The notes under the pieces: model-generated | What the model saw: only the letters and a program-made list of their open reading frames with translations | What the model was told of the DNA's origin: nothing | Database searches by the model: none | Shown: piece after piece, positions 1-8,271 of the stretch | Layout: each line of letters opens with the position of its first letter | Numbering within the stretch: the stretch's first letter is position 1 | Made by a program: the position numbers and the translations under genes | From: an uncultured Duncaniella sp. | GTDB taxonomy: Bacteria; Bacteroidota; Bacteroidia; Bacteroidales; Muribaculaceae | Direction: 5' to 3' | Length of the DNA: 25,167 bases | Assembly (NCBI RefSeq): GCF_910577345.1 | Contig: NZ_CAJTMT010000040.1 | Span: forward strand, 1-25,167

Positions 1-37
1 CCCCAATAAAATCCCCTCCCCCCATTAGGCCCAGCCA

Positions 38-154
38 TATTTGACCTATCAGGCTTATCAGCCCTATTAGCCTTATTAGGCTTATTAGCCCTATTCGACT
101 TATCCTCCCTATTAGGCTTATTTGACTTATTAGGCTTATTAGCCCTATCCCTCC
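38..154 (+). repeat. 9-bp tandem repeat array 1 (about 13 units)
   Basis: Twelve clear 9-bp units follow one another without gaps from 38 to 145, and a degenerate thirteenth runs to 154. Each starts with TAT and most fit TATTAGCCC, TATTAGGCT or TATTTGACT. Position 8 is almost always C and position 9 is C or T. The array is intergenic and lies about 150 bp upstream of the SusC promoter. Related arrays in the same orientation lie at 20484, 21711 and 24998. The function is unknown to me. Confidence 0.9.
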
Positions 155-260
155 CCCGCCATCCCTACAATAACCCCGGTCGCCTTTTTTACAATATCAC
201 TCTCTAAAATCGGACACATTTTATCGCGATTTTCACCTATTTTGTCCCCTATATGGATAC

Positions 261-284
261 AAAATGTCCATTTTCGGACATTTT
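261..284. promoter_or_regulatory. Perfect inverted repeat upstream of the susC promoter
   Basis: AAAATGTCC (261-269) is followed by a 6-nt spacer and its exact reverse complement GGACATTTT (276-284). A related half-site, GGACACATTTT, lies upstream at 212-222. The element ends 23 bp before the -33 box of the susC promoter, a typical place for an activator or repressor site. No regulator is encoded nearby, so the binding protein is unknown. It could also form a small RNA hairpin, but no T-run typical of a terminator follows directly. Confidence 0.5.
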
Positions 285-306
285 ATATATAATTTCCTCC
301 AAAACC

Positions 307-338
307 TTGCCATAATACAAAAATTTTATCTACATTTG
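307..338 (+). promoter_or_regulatory. Bacteroidota-type promoter for susCD
   Basis: A TTGC at 307-310 (-33 region) is followed after 20 nt by TACATTTG at 331-338. The latter matches the -7 consensus TAnnTTTG of the Bacteroidota housekeeping sigma factor. Transcription would start near 345 and leave a 5' leader of about 87 nt before the susC start. No Shine-Dalgarno sequence is seen in that leader. Confidence 0.65.
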
Positions 339-431
339 CCATAATTTATGAAAATTACCTTAAATTTCCTTTAATAACGGAACTTCATCGTAGTCTAATT
401 TTTTATTACTCTCAATCTTATCACCAGCATC

Positions 432-3400
432 ATGAAAAAGAATCCCAAGACCCCTTCATTGAGCATCAATACCCTCAGTGACAGGAAATTGGCTTGTGCG
501 GCGCTTGCTCTTTGCCTCATGGGCGGAACAGCACTGACAGCTCAGGCTTCCGGCAATAGGGGGGGTCAAACTTCTGACACTCAGCAGGTTGCAACCACCA
601 GCCGTATCACAGGTACAGTACTTGACGAAAACGGCGACCCTATGATTGGCGTATCTGTCATCGAGGAAGGCACAAAAACAGGCGTTGCAACTGACCTCGA
701 CGGTAATTTTTCTCTCAACGTACGCCCCGGAGCAGTCCTCCATTTCTCCTACATCGGCTACAAGTCACAGAGCATTAAGGTCGGAAAGACCAACTCAATC
801 GAAGTGACAATGCAACCCGACGACAACGTACTTGACGACGTCGTGGTTGTTGGTTTCGGTACAGTAAAGAAACGTGACCTCACAGGCGCGATTTCTTCAG
901 TAAAATCAGACGTCATTACCCTCACCCCTGCCTCCAACCCCATGGCAGCCCTTCAGGGCCGAGTGTCTGGTCTTGACATCACCCAGACCTCCGGTCAGCC
1001 CGGTGAAGGTCTCAACATTCAGCTCCGTGGCAATCGATCCATCAGTGCTTCAGGCACTCCGCTCTTCATAATTGACGGTATGCCCGGAGATTATGCTACT
1101 ATTAACCCAAATGACATTGAGAGCATCGAGGTTCTTAAGGACGCTTCATCAACCGCTGTGTATGGTTCTGAAGGCTCCAACGGTGTCATCATCATCACAA
1201 CCAAAAAGGGACAGGAAGGCAAGATGCGCGTCAACTTTGAGGCCTACATGGGTGTCAACGGTTGGTCGACAACTCCCAAGATGAACTCTCCTGAAGAAAA
1301 CATCCGCACTCGTGAGCTTGCACAGAAATATTCAGGAAGCGTGCAGGATGATTCAGTTCTTGAGGCATATAAAGCAGCTCTCGCTGCCGGTCAAACCATT
1401 GATTGGGTAGATGAATTACTCGGTACAGGCATTACCCAGAATTATTCACTCTCAATGTCGGGTGGCACAGAGAAGACACAGGCATATTTCTCACTCAACT
1501 ACAACGATGAGAACGGCCAGTACAAGAACGACAGCTACAAGGTCTACTCGACTTCTATCCGTCTGAATACCAAGCTCAACAACTGGCTTTCCGGCGGTGT
1601 TCATGTTCAAGCGTCATATTCAAACCGCAACACTACTACCTGCCGTCTTGACCGTGGTCTGATGGCTGATCCATTCGGAACACTTTATGACGAGAACGGC
1701 AACCTCAATCCACTCCCCTTGGTAGCCAATTCCAATCTTGTGAACTTGTTGCTCAACCGTGACCAGGATGCATATCGCAACAATCCGACAAATCTCCGTC
1801 TTTATGTGCAGCCCTACATCAAGATTAGCCCTATCAAGGGTCTTACTCTTGAATCCCGAATGAGCGGTAATTTCAATTACTCGACAAGACCCAAATACAT
1901 CGGTTACAATTCATACGAATATTTTGTAAATGCCGGTACCGGAGCTGAGAATCCTGATTTCTATGATCCCTCACTCACAAACGCGGAAATCAAGAACTCG
2001 CGCACTTGGGGTTACACCTGGGAAAACATCCTTACCTACAATTTCAAACTTGCTGACATCCACGAGTTCACTATTACCGGTGTAACTTCATGGAGTTCAA
2101 GCCAGACCGACGATTCCTCCCTCTATAATTCAGGCATTCCATCCAATACGATGTACTGGACCAATATGGGAACTGCAACAGGAACGCCTACAATTTCATC
2201 TGCTTACTCAATGCACAAGCGCATGGGTTATGTCGGCCGTATCAATTACAACCTCATGGGCAAATACCTCTTCTCGGCATCTATTCGCCGTGACGGTGAC
2301 TCACGTTTCGCTGCAGATGGCCATTGGTACACCTTCCCCGCCGCATCTGTCGGTTGGCGTATCTCTGACGAAGAATTCATGGAATCAACCCGCACATGGA
2401 TGAACAATCTTAAGCTCCGTGTCGGTTACGGTGAAACCGGTGGTGCCGGCATCAACCCCTACGATTCATGGTCCATCCTGACAACCGGCAAACTTGGCCT
2501 TGGTGACCAGGTGGTTGAAATTTCAAAATTCCCCCAGATCCTCTCCAATGCCGCTCTCACATGGGAACGTTCAAAGAGCTGGAACTTCGGTCTTGATTTC
2601 GGTGTGCTCAACAACAGAATTGATGTTGCCGCTGAATACTACATAACCAACACAAGTGCCGTTATTTGGAAGCAGGAAGTACCTATTATCAATGGTGGTT
2701 TCGACTCAAAAACTCCGTTTGTGATTAACCGTAATATCGCTTCGACCAGAAACCAGGGCTTCGAACTTACAGTTAACACCCACAATATCGACACCAGAGA
2801 TTTCACATGGACAAGTACCCTTACCTTCTCTACTAACAAGGAAAAGGTTACTTCTCTCGGCGCAGGTGCTGCGGACTACATCGACAATGGTGACTACTGC
2901 CTCCATGTAGGTGACCCCGTCAACTCATACCGCAGCTACGATTTCGGTGGCATTTGGCAACTCGGCGAAGAAGCTGATGCCGCAGCCTTCGGCCTCCGTC
3001 CCGGCGACCTCCGCATCAAAGTGCCCGGAATGCGCAAAATCAGCGACGGCGTATGGGAAAAGACCTATAGCGACGGTTCAACCAAGGAATTTACTGCAAA
3101 CGATCCCTATACCTATAATGCTGATGACCGCGTGATCATCGGTCACAATAGTCCTGACTGGACTCTCGGTTTCCAGAACACATTCTCCTACAAATGGTTT
3201 GACCTCAGCATCTATATGTACTGGCGCAACGGTCAGAAGTTCAAATATGACCCAATGGGTTGGTACAAGGATGGCGGTGGCAGCTTCCCCGAGCACTTCA
3301 ACTACTGGACACCTGAAAATCCGTCCAACGACTTCCCCGCCCTTGATTCGTCACGCGACTGGCAGAAACTCCCCGGCCACGAAGCACGCTACTGGGTTGA

Positions 3401-3623
3401 CGGTTCATTCTTCAAAATCAAGAATATCACTCTTGGCTACACATTGCCCGCTCTCGCTTGCTCAAAGATCGGTATCAGCCATTTCCGTCTCTACGGCACA
3501 ATAACCAATCCTCTCGTTCATGCCAACAGCAAGTTCCTCAAGGGCTATGACCCCGAAATGAACGGTTCATTCAACTTCCCCCTCACCCGTCAACTCGTAT
3601 TTGGCTTGAACGTATCATTCTAA
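432..3623 (+). CDS. SusC/RagA family TonB-dependent outer-membrane transporter
   Basis: This is the outer-membrane barrel of a SusCD nutrient importer, which takes up glycans or peptides with energy from TonB-ExbBD. A signal peptide covers about residues 1-40 (hydrophobic AALALCLMGG). A carboxypeptidase-regulatory-like domain follows at about 57-128, ending near the FSYIGYKSQ segment. The SusC-type TonB-box and plug start DDVVVVGFGTVKKRDLTGAI lies at about 135-154. Plug and barrel fill the rest, and the protein ends in aromatic Phe (LVFGLNVSF), as outer-membrane barrels do. Its 1063 residues are normal for the family. The SusD-like partner starts 20 bp downstream. No glycoside hydrolase, sulfatase, peptidase or regulator flanks the pair, so the substrate cannot be inferred. 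The start is the first ATG after a good promoter. Confidence 0.96.
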   Translation: MKKNPKTPSLSINTLSDRKLACAALALCLMGGTALTAQASGNRGGQTSDTQQVATTSRITGTVLDENGDPMIGVSVIEEGTKTGVATDLDGNFSLNVRPGAVLHFSYIGYKSQSIKVGKTNSIEVTMQPDDNVLDDVVVVGFGTVKKRDLTGAISSVKSDVITLTPASNPMAALQGRVSGLDITQTSGQPGEGLNIQLRGNRSISASGTPLFIIDGMPGDYATINPNDIESIEVLKDASSTAVYGSEGSNGVIIITTKKGQEGKMRVNFEAYMGVNGWSTTPKMNSPEENIRTRELAQKYSGSVQDDSVLEAYKAALAAGQTIDWVDELLGTGITQNYSLSMSGGTEKTQAYFSLNYNDENGQYKNDSYKVYSTSIRLNTKLNNWLSGGVHVQASYSNRNTTTCRLDRGLMADPFGTLYDENGNLNPLPLVANSNLVNLLLNRDQDAYRNNPTNLRLYVQPYIKISPIKGLTLESRMSGNFNYSTRPKYIGYNSYEYFVNAGTGAENPDFYDPSLTNAEIKNSRTWGYTWENILTYNFKLADIHEFTITGVTSWSSSQTDDSSLYNSGIPSNTMYWTNMGTATGTPTISSAYSMHKRMGYVGRINYNLMGKYLFSASIRRDGDSRFAADGHWYTFPAASVGWRISDEEFMESTRTWMNNLKLRVGYGETGGAGINPYDSWSILTTGKLGLGDQVVEISKFPQILSNAALTWERSKSWNFGLDFGVLNNRIDVAAEYYITNTSAVIWKQEVPIINGGFDSKTPFVINRNIASTRNQGFELTVNTHNIDTRDFTWTSTLTFSTNKEKVTSLGAGAADYIDNGDYCLHVGDPVNSYRSYDFGGIWQLGEEADAAAFGLRPGDLRIKVPGMRKISDGVWEKTYSDGSTKEFTANDPYTYNADDRVIIGHNSPDWTLGFQNTFSYKWFDLSIYMYWRNGQKFKYDPMGWYKDGGGSFPEHFNYWTPENPSNDFPALDSSRDWQKLPGHEARYWVDGSFFKIKNITLGYTLPALACSKIGISHFRLYGTITNPLVHANSKFLKGYDPEMNGSFNFPLTRQLVFGLNVSF

Positions 3624-3643
3624 TCTTTTATCACGCAAACATC

Positions 3644-5740
3644 ATGAAAAAATATATCAAATCATTTGCATTACCGATGATCGCAATGGCAGGTCTCTTC
3701 ACCTCCTGCGAACTCACCGAGTACAACCCCTCGGCCGGTGATGCATCCTTGAGCAGCTATCAGACCTGGAAAGGTCTGCAAGCATTCTCCTATAATGCAT
3801 TGAGCGAACAATTATACTCATCATACAGCTGGCTTGTCGTAGCCGAAACCGGAACCGACCTCTGGGTATCCGCAGGAAATGCTGACGCATGGCAACAGAT
3901 GCTGAACTACGAAAGTTTCACACCTGACTATGCTTGTACCAAGGAGCTTTTCAAGCAGGCCAACTCAATGATTACAAACTGCAATACCGTAATCGACCAG
4001 GCATCCTCCGTTTCCGGTGGTAATGCCGATGATATTGCAATACTTGTCGCCGAGACCAAAACACTCCGCGCTTTCTACAATTACCTTCTTGTGGCAAATT
4101 TCGGTCCTGTGACTCTCAATCTCGAACCGAGCGCAGCTCTTACAGGCAACATCGCACTTTATCCTAAGCGCAATTCTGAAAAAGATTTCTACGATCAGAT
4201 CGAAAAAGACCTGAAAGAAGCAATCCCCGTTCTTCCTGTCACTCCTTTTGAGAATAACCGCGCACGCGTCACAAAGAAATCAGCCATCGGCCTCCTCGCC
4301 CGTGCCTACGCTCAGCGTGCAGGCCTCGGCAACAAGTACGGTGACGCAGACAAATATTGGAAACTCGCAGCTGAAACAGCCGAAGACCTCATTGCAAATG
4401 CCGGTACTTATGGAGCATACCTCTACAATGACATAGCAGACATGTGGGCAGATGCCAACAACCGTGACAACAAAGAAGCCCTCTTCGTTGCACCCGGTTC
4501 AGATGCCTTCAAGGAAGCTTACGCTTATGCCCCGCATAACAACCTCCTTCTCGGTTACACAACCGGTGGTTTCTACAGCGAATTCTTTGTCAACGGCCAC
4601 AAACCGAGCGACAAAGGCTACTTCTACGGCCGTCAGAATTCTCAGCTCTGGCAACCGTCGAGATACCTGATGTATTGCTTCAATCCTAAATGGGACCGTC
4701 GTTGGGAATATTCATTCGGTTATGCATGGAACGAATACTCTATGGAACAACCCGGTTGGGTTCCCCGCAGTAGCTCTCTCGTGACCATCACCGAAGAACT
4801 TTGCACCAAGTACGGTATTGACAAATCACATGTAGGCGAAACTCTTTACCCTTACGCAGACTGTGGTGCAACCGCTACCACAAATGGAGGCGGCAACCAA
4901 TACGCTGCTTCAATCTGGCCGAAGGGTTACACCGGCAATGAGACAAGCAAACTTCTCAAGGTTGCGCCCTCGGCTGCTGTCATGAATCAGGAAGGCTATG
5001 CAGGAACAACCAAAGCCTATGCCATACCTTATCCTATCGCTCTTGACGACAATCGTTTCAACACTGTTTATGTCCACGAGCCCCTGTCGGCAGAGGACAA
5101 GGCAAAGTGTCCCTATGTCGTAGTTGTTCTTGATGATCTTTACGGTTCGAACCAACTTCCCTACGGTAACACAGCCAAGGGTTCTGATGCAGGTAATCCC
5201 CCGGCAATCGGCAATGGTGAGACTAACGCCAAGTCAGGTCCTGCACTCATCAAATTTAACTGGTCTTACGACGGATGCTTTGTAGGCAATAACCTCCAGC
5301 GCAAAACCGGCGACGTATTCATCATGCGTATGGCCGAAGCCTACCTCATCGCCGCCGAAGCTGAGCAAATGCTTGGAAATAACACCAAGGCTATGGACTA
5401 CCTCAACACCCTCCGCCAACGTGCCGCTCGTCAGAATGTCAATGAAAGCGAATGGAAGTTGACATCCGTTGACGAAGATGTGATCTTCGACGAATATGCA
5501 CGCGAACTCTGCGGCGAATTCTCTCGTTGGTTACTCCTCAAGCGTCACAATGCTTTTGAGTCACGCCTCGGCAAATACAATGTCCGTGCAGCTCAGGCGT
5601 TCAAACCTTATATGTACAACCGTCCTGTATCAGCTGACTTCCTCTCAACAATCCTCAATGCCAATGAATACGGTGACAACGGCTATGGCCAGACACCGAC
5701 TTCAGGTCTTGAAAACGTTGATACAGATGTCACGGAATAA
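3644..5740 (+). CDS. SusD/RagB family nutrient-binding outer-membrane lipoprotein
   Basis: This is the surface lid and binding protein of the SusCD complex. The N-terminus is a lipoprotein signal with lipobox LFTSC, so Cys22 would be lipidated. SusD hallmarks are present: an N-terminal helical segment, KSAIGLLARAYAQRA (about residues 213-227, TPR-like), MRMAEAYLIAAEAEQ in the C-terminal half, and the classical DEYARELCGEFSRWLLLKR segment. At 698 residues it is longer than the usual 500-600. Extra length seems to lie in the ligand-facing middle (about 385-540), which is rich in Gly, Asn and Tyr. It follows susC by 20 bp and surely shares its transcript. A hairpin terminator comes 37 bp after its stop. 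The ligand is unknown. Confidence 0.95.
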   Translation: MKKYIKSFALPMIAMAGLFTSCELTEYNPSAGDASLSSYQTWKGLQAFSYNALSEQLYSSYSWLVVAETGTDLWVSAGNADAWQQMLNYESFTPDYACTKELFKQANSMITNCNTVIDQASSVSGGNADDIAILVAETKTLRAFYNYLLVANFGPVTLNLEPSAALTGNIALYPKRNSEKDFYDQIEKDLKEAIPVLPVTPFENNRARVTKKSAIGLLARAYAQRAGLGNKYGDADKYWKLAAETAEDLIANAGTYGAYLYNDIADMWADANNRDNKEALFVAPGSDAFKEAYAYAPHNNLLLGYTTGGFYSEFFVNGHKPSDKGYFYGRQNSQLWQPSRYLMYCFNPKWDRRWEYSFGYAWNEYSMEQPGWVPRSSSLVTITEELCTKYGIDKSHVGETLYPYADCGATATTNGGGNQYAASIWPKGYTGNETSKLLKVAPSAAVMNQEGYAGTTKAYAIPYPIALDDNRFNTVYVHEPLSAEDKAKCPYVVVVLDDLYGSNQLPYGNTAKGSDAGNPPAIGNGETNAKSGPALIKFNWSYDGCFVGNNLQRKTGDVFIMRMAEAYLIAAEAEQMLGNNTKAMDYLNTLRQRAARQNVNESEWKLTSVDEDVIFDEYARELCGEFSRWLLLKRHNAFESRLGKYNVRAAQAFKPYMYNRPVSADFLSTILNANEYGDNGYGQTPTSGLENVDTDVTE

Positions 5741-5777
5741 AATAGCACCTTAATATTTACATGACGTAATAATGAGC

Positions 5778-5815
5778 ATCGTCCGTCACTGCGTGAGCAG
5801 CGGCGGACGATTTTT
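5778..5815 (+). terminator. Rho-independent terminator after susD
   Basis: ATCGTCCG (5778-5785) pairs perfectly with CGGACGAT (5804-5811). An inner TCAC-TGC-GTGA hairpin sits in the loop, and the outer stem runs into TTTTT (5811-5815). It is the first structure after the susD stop and closes the susCD unit. Confidence 0.8.
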
Positions 5816-5936
5816 ACGATATGATTAGGACTTTTATTATAGCAAACGAACATAACAGATAACGATACTAATAACAGCCTGCCGGGGGTGATTTTCGACG
5901 GATAGTGCAGGATTAAGGATTTTTTTCTGCAATTTA

Positions 5937-5969
5937 TTTGCCGAAGACAAAGTTTATTCACTAATTTTG
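5937..5969 (+). promoter_or_regulatory. Bacteroidota-type promoter for the sugar transferase operon
   Basis: TTTG at 5937-5940 is followed after 21 nt by TAATTTTG at 5962-5969, an exact match to TAnnTTTG. Transcription would begin near 5976, about 27 nt before the first ATG of the next gene. It probably drives the run of genes up to korB. Confidence 0.7.
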
Positions 5970-6002
5970 CAACAAAAATAAACCCATTAGGCCTGACACC
6001 CT

Positions 6003-6755
6003 ATGCAGTCCGTCATGACAACCGTTGACAGCGTGGTCATTATTCCTACCTACAACGAGAAGGAAAATGTAGCCGCCATCATCGAGGCAGTATTCTCACT
6101 GCCCCGAGAATTCGACGTTCTGATTATCGACGACAATTCGCCCGACGGAACGGCCGACATTGTAAAGGATTTACAGAAAAAATTCACCGGCCGCCTCCAT
6201 CTGCTCCAGCGCAAAGGCAAACTCGGCCTCGGAACGGCCTACATCGCCGGATTCAAATGGGCACTCCAACACGGCTACAGCTTCGTGTTTGAAATGGATG
6301 CCGACTTCTCCCACAACCCCAACGACCTTCTTAAGCTCTACGATGCCTGCGCCAACCAGGGTGCTGACGTCGCCGTCGGCTCTCGCTATGTCACCGGGGT
6401 CAACGTGGTCAACTGGCCGATGGGAAGGGTGCTGATGTCGTTCTACGCCTCGCACTATGTCCGCATCGTCACCGGAATGCCCATCAACGACTCCACCGCC
6501 GGCTTCGTCTGCTACCGCCGCGAAGTCCTTGAGACACTTCCGCTGGACGACATACGCTTCAAAGGCTATGCCTTCCAGATCGAGATGAAATTCCTTGCCT
6601 ACAAATACGGATTCAAGATTGTCGAAGTGCCCATCATCTTCGTTAACCGCGTCCTCGGCACCTCAAAAATGAGTTCCGGAATCTTCAGCGAAGGATTCTT
6701 CGGAGTCCTCCGCCTCAAATGGTCAAGCCTCTTCAACAAATACGAGCGCAAATAA
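6003..6755 (+). CDS. Polyprenol-phosphate sugar (mannose-type) synthase, GT2 family
   Basis: The enzyme is related to dolichyl-phosphate mannose synthase. It transfers a sugar from a nucleotide donor to a polyprenyl phosphate at the cytoplasmic face of the inner membrane, making a lipid-linked donor for glycosylation of envelope molecules. The GT-A nucleotide-binding start VVIIPTYNEKEN lies at 11-22, DDNSPDGT at 43-50, and the metal-binding DAD motif at 99-101 within EMDADFSHNP. The family motif GSRYVTG follows. It has 250 residues and no C-terminal membrane helices, like the soluble Dpm1-type enzymes. A second in-frame ATG at 6015 is an equally plausible start. The gene is 41 bp upstream of pyrC, in the same direction. 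The true donor sugar cannot be told from sequence. Confidence 0.88.
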   Translation: MQSVMTTVDSVVIIPTYNEKENVAAIIEAVFSLPREFDVLIIDDNSPDGTADIVKDLQKKFTGRLHLLQRKGKLGLGTAYIAGFKWALQHGYSFVFEMDADFSHNPNDLLKLYDACANQGADVAVGSRYVTGVNVVNWPMGRVLMSFYASHYVRIVTGMPINDSTAGFVCYRREVLETLPLDDIRFKGYAFQIEMKFLAYKYGFKIVEVPIIFVNRVLGTSKMSSGIFSEGFFGVLRLKWSSLFNKYERK

Positions 6756-6796
6756 CCCCTCTATACTCTATACTTTATCCTTAATACTTTGCAACG

Positions 6797-8212
6797 ATGC
6801 TCACCCTCCTTCACAACGCCGAAATCGTCAACGAAGGCCGACGCTTCAAAGGCAGCATAGTCATCGACGGGCAGTTCATCAGCCGTATCTTCGATGAAAG
6901 CACGCCGGAGGCCGGAGATGTGTCCGGACTCGAAGCCGCCCTCACGAGTGCCGACAGAGTCATCGACTGCGAAGGCGCCCTACTGATGCCCGGTGTCATC
7001 GACACACATGTCCATTTCCGCGACCCCGGTCTCACCGAAAAAGGCGACATCGAGACCGAAAGCCGCGCAGCCGTGGCCGGAGGTGTGACATCCTATATCG
7101 ACATGCCCAACACACGCCCCGCGACTGTCACCCGCGAGGCCGTCGACAACAAGATTAAACGCGCGTCGGAAGTCTCCGCTGCCAACTTCGGCTTCTTCAT
7201 CGGCGCGACCAATGATAACCTCCCCGAACTCCTCGACACCGACTACACCCGCGTGGCCGGTATCAAACTCTTCCTCGGCTCATCGACCGGCAACATGCTC
7301 GTCGACGACCCCGACACCCTCGCGACCCTCTTCAGCAAGGCTCCGGCCCTCATCGCCGTCCATGCGGAGGACGAGGCAATCATCCGCGCATCGCGCGAAA
7401 AGCTCCTCGAAGAGTGCGGAGGCAGCATCCCGGTGGAGCGCCACCCCGACGTGCGTCCCCGCAGCGCCTGTGTCGAGGCCACCCGCCGTGCCATCGACCT
7501 TGCCCGTCGCAGTGGAGCCCATCTCCACATCTGCCACATCTCCACCGCCGACGAGCTTCAGCTCATCAAAGAAGCCAAGGCCGAAGGAGTGAAAGTAACC
7601 GCAGAGACCTGCCCGCAGTACCTCCTCTTTGACCGCAACGACTTCGACCGCCTCGGAGCGCGCATCAAGTGCAACCCCGCCATCAAGGATAGCTCCGACC
7701 GCATAGCCCTCCTGCGCGAACTCCTCCCCGGAGGCGTCATCGACACCATAGCCACCGACCATGCGCCCCATCTGCTCTCGCAGAAAGAGGGCGACGCGCT
7801 GACCGCCGCATCCGGAATGCCGATGGTCCAGTTCTCGCTCCGCGCCATGCTCGAACTCCTCGACACCGAATCCGAACTGCAGACGGCCGGCCCGGAACGC
7901 ATCGCCGAACTGATGGCCCACAACCCTGCCCGTCTGCTCGGCCTCGACCGCCGCGGATTCATCCGCGAAGGCTACTATGCCGACCTCGTCCTCCTCGAAC
8001 CCTCCTCCCAGACCGCCATCCCCTCCAAGGTGACCGACGCAGAAGTTGCCGGACGCTGCGGATGGACCCCCCTCGCAGGCATGAGCCTCACCCCCAAGGT
8101 GAGGACAACCTTCGTCAACGGCACGGAGGCATACGACCGTGGCACATTCGCCACACCCCACGGCAGTCCGCTCCGATTCACATCCGGAACGTCTTCCGAC
8201 GGAAAAGAATAA
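6797..8212 (+). CDS. pyrC: Dihydroorotase
   Basis: It catalyses cyclisation of carbamoyl-aspartate to dihydroorotate in pyrimidine synthesis, in the cytoplasm. It is an amidohydrolase of the class I/AllB-like type. Visible metal and substrate motifs are HVHFRDPG (71-78, ligands His71 and His73), the IDMPNT loop (101-106), Lys157 in GIKLFLG, the position usually carbamylated in related enzymes, His189 in AVHAEDE, His244/His247 in HICHIS, and Asp321 in ATDHAPH. At 471 residues it is slightly longer than usual, with an unremarkable Ser/Gly-rich tail. It lies in a run with the upstream transferase (41-bp gap) and korA (59-bp gap). Allantoinase or dihydropyrimidinase are the alternatives, but the FRDPG signature favours dihydroorotase. 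Confidence 0.92.
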   Translation: MLTLLHNAEIVNEGRRFKGSIVIDGQFISRIFDESTPEAGDVSGLEAALTSADRVIDCEGALLMPGVIDTHVHFRDPGLTEKGDIETESRAAVAGGVTSYIDMPNTRPATVTREAVDNKIKRASEVSAANFGFFIGATNDNLPELLDTDYTRVAGIKLFLGSSTGNMLVDDPDTLATLFSKAPALIAVHAEDEAIIRASREKLLEECGGSIPVERHPDVRPRSACVEATRRAIDLARRSGAHLHICHISTADELQLIKEAKAEGVKVTAETCPQYLLFDRNDFDRLGARIKCNPAIKDSSDRIALLRELLPGGVIDTIATDHAPHLLSQKEGDALTAASGMPMVQFSLRAMLELLDTESELQTAGPERIAELMAHNPARLLGLDRRGFIREGYYADLVLLEPSSQTAIPSKVTDAEVAGRCGWTPLAGMSLTPKVRTTFVNGTEAYDRGTFATPHGSPLRFTSGTSSDGKE

Positions 8213-8271
8213 AAAAAGTAGTGGATTTTTCAACCATGAACAACATATAAAATCTTTAACCTTCACACATT

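Noticed and set aside
7280..8266. 328-codon open frame on the minus strand over pyrC
   Set aside because: It is antisense to a clear dihydroorotase with all catalytic motifs. Its Gly/Glu/Val-rich sequence is what the reverse of GC-rich codons gives.
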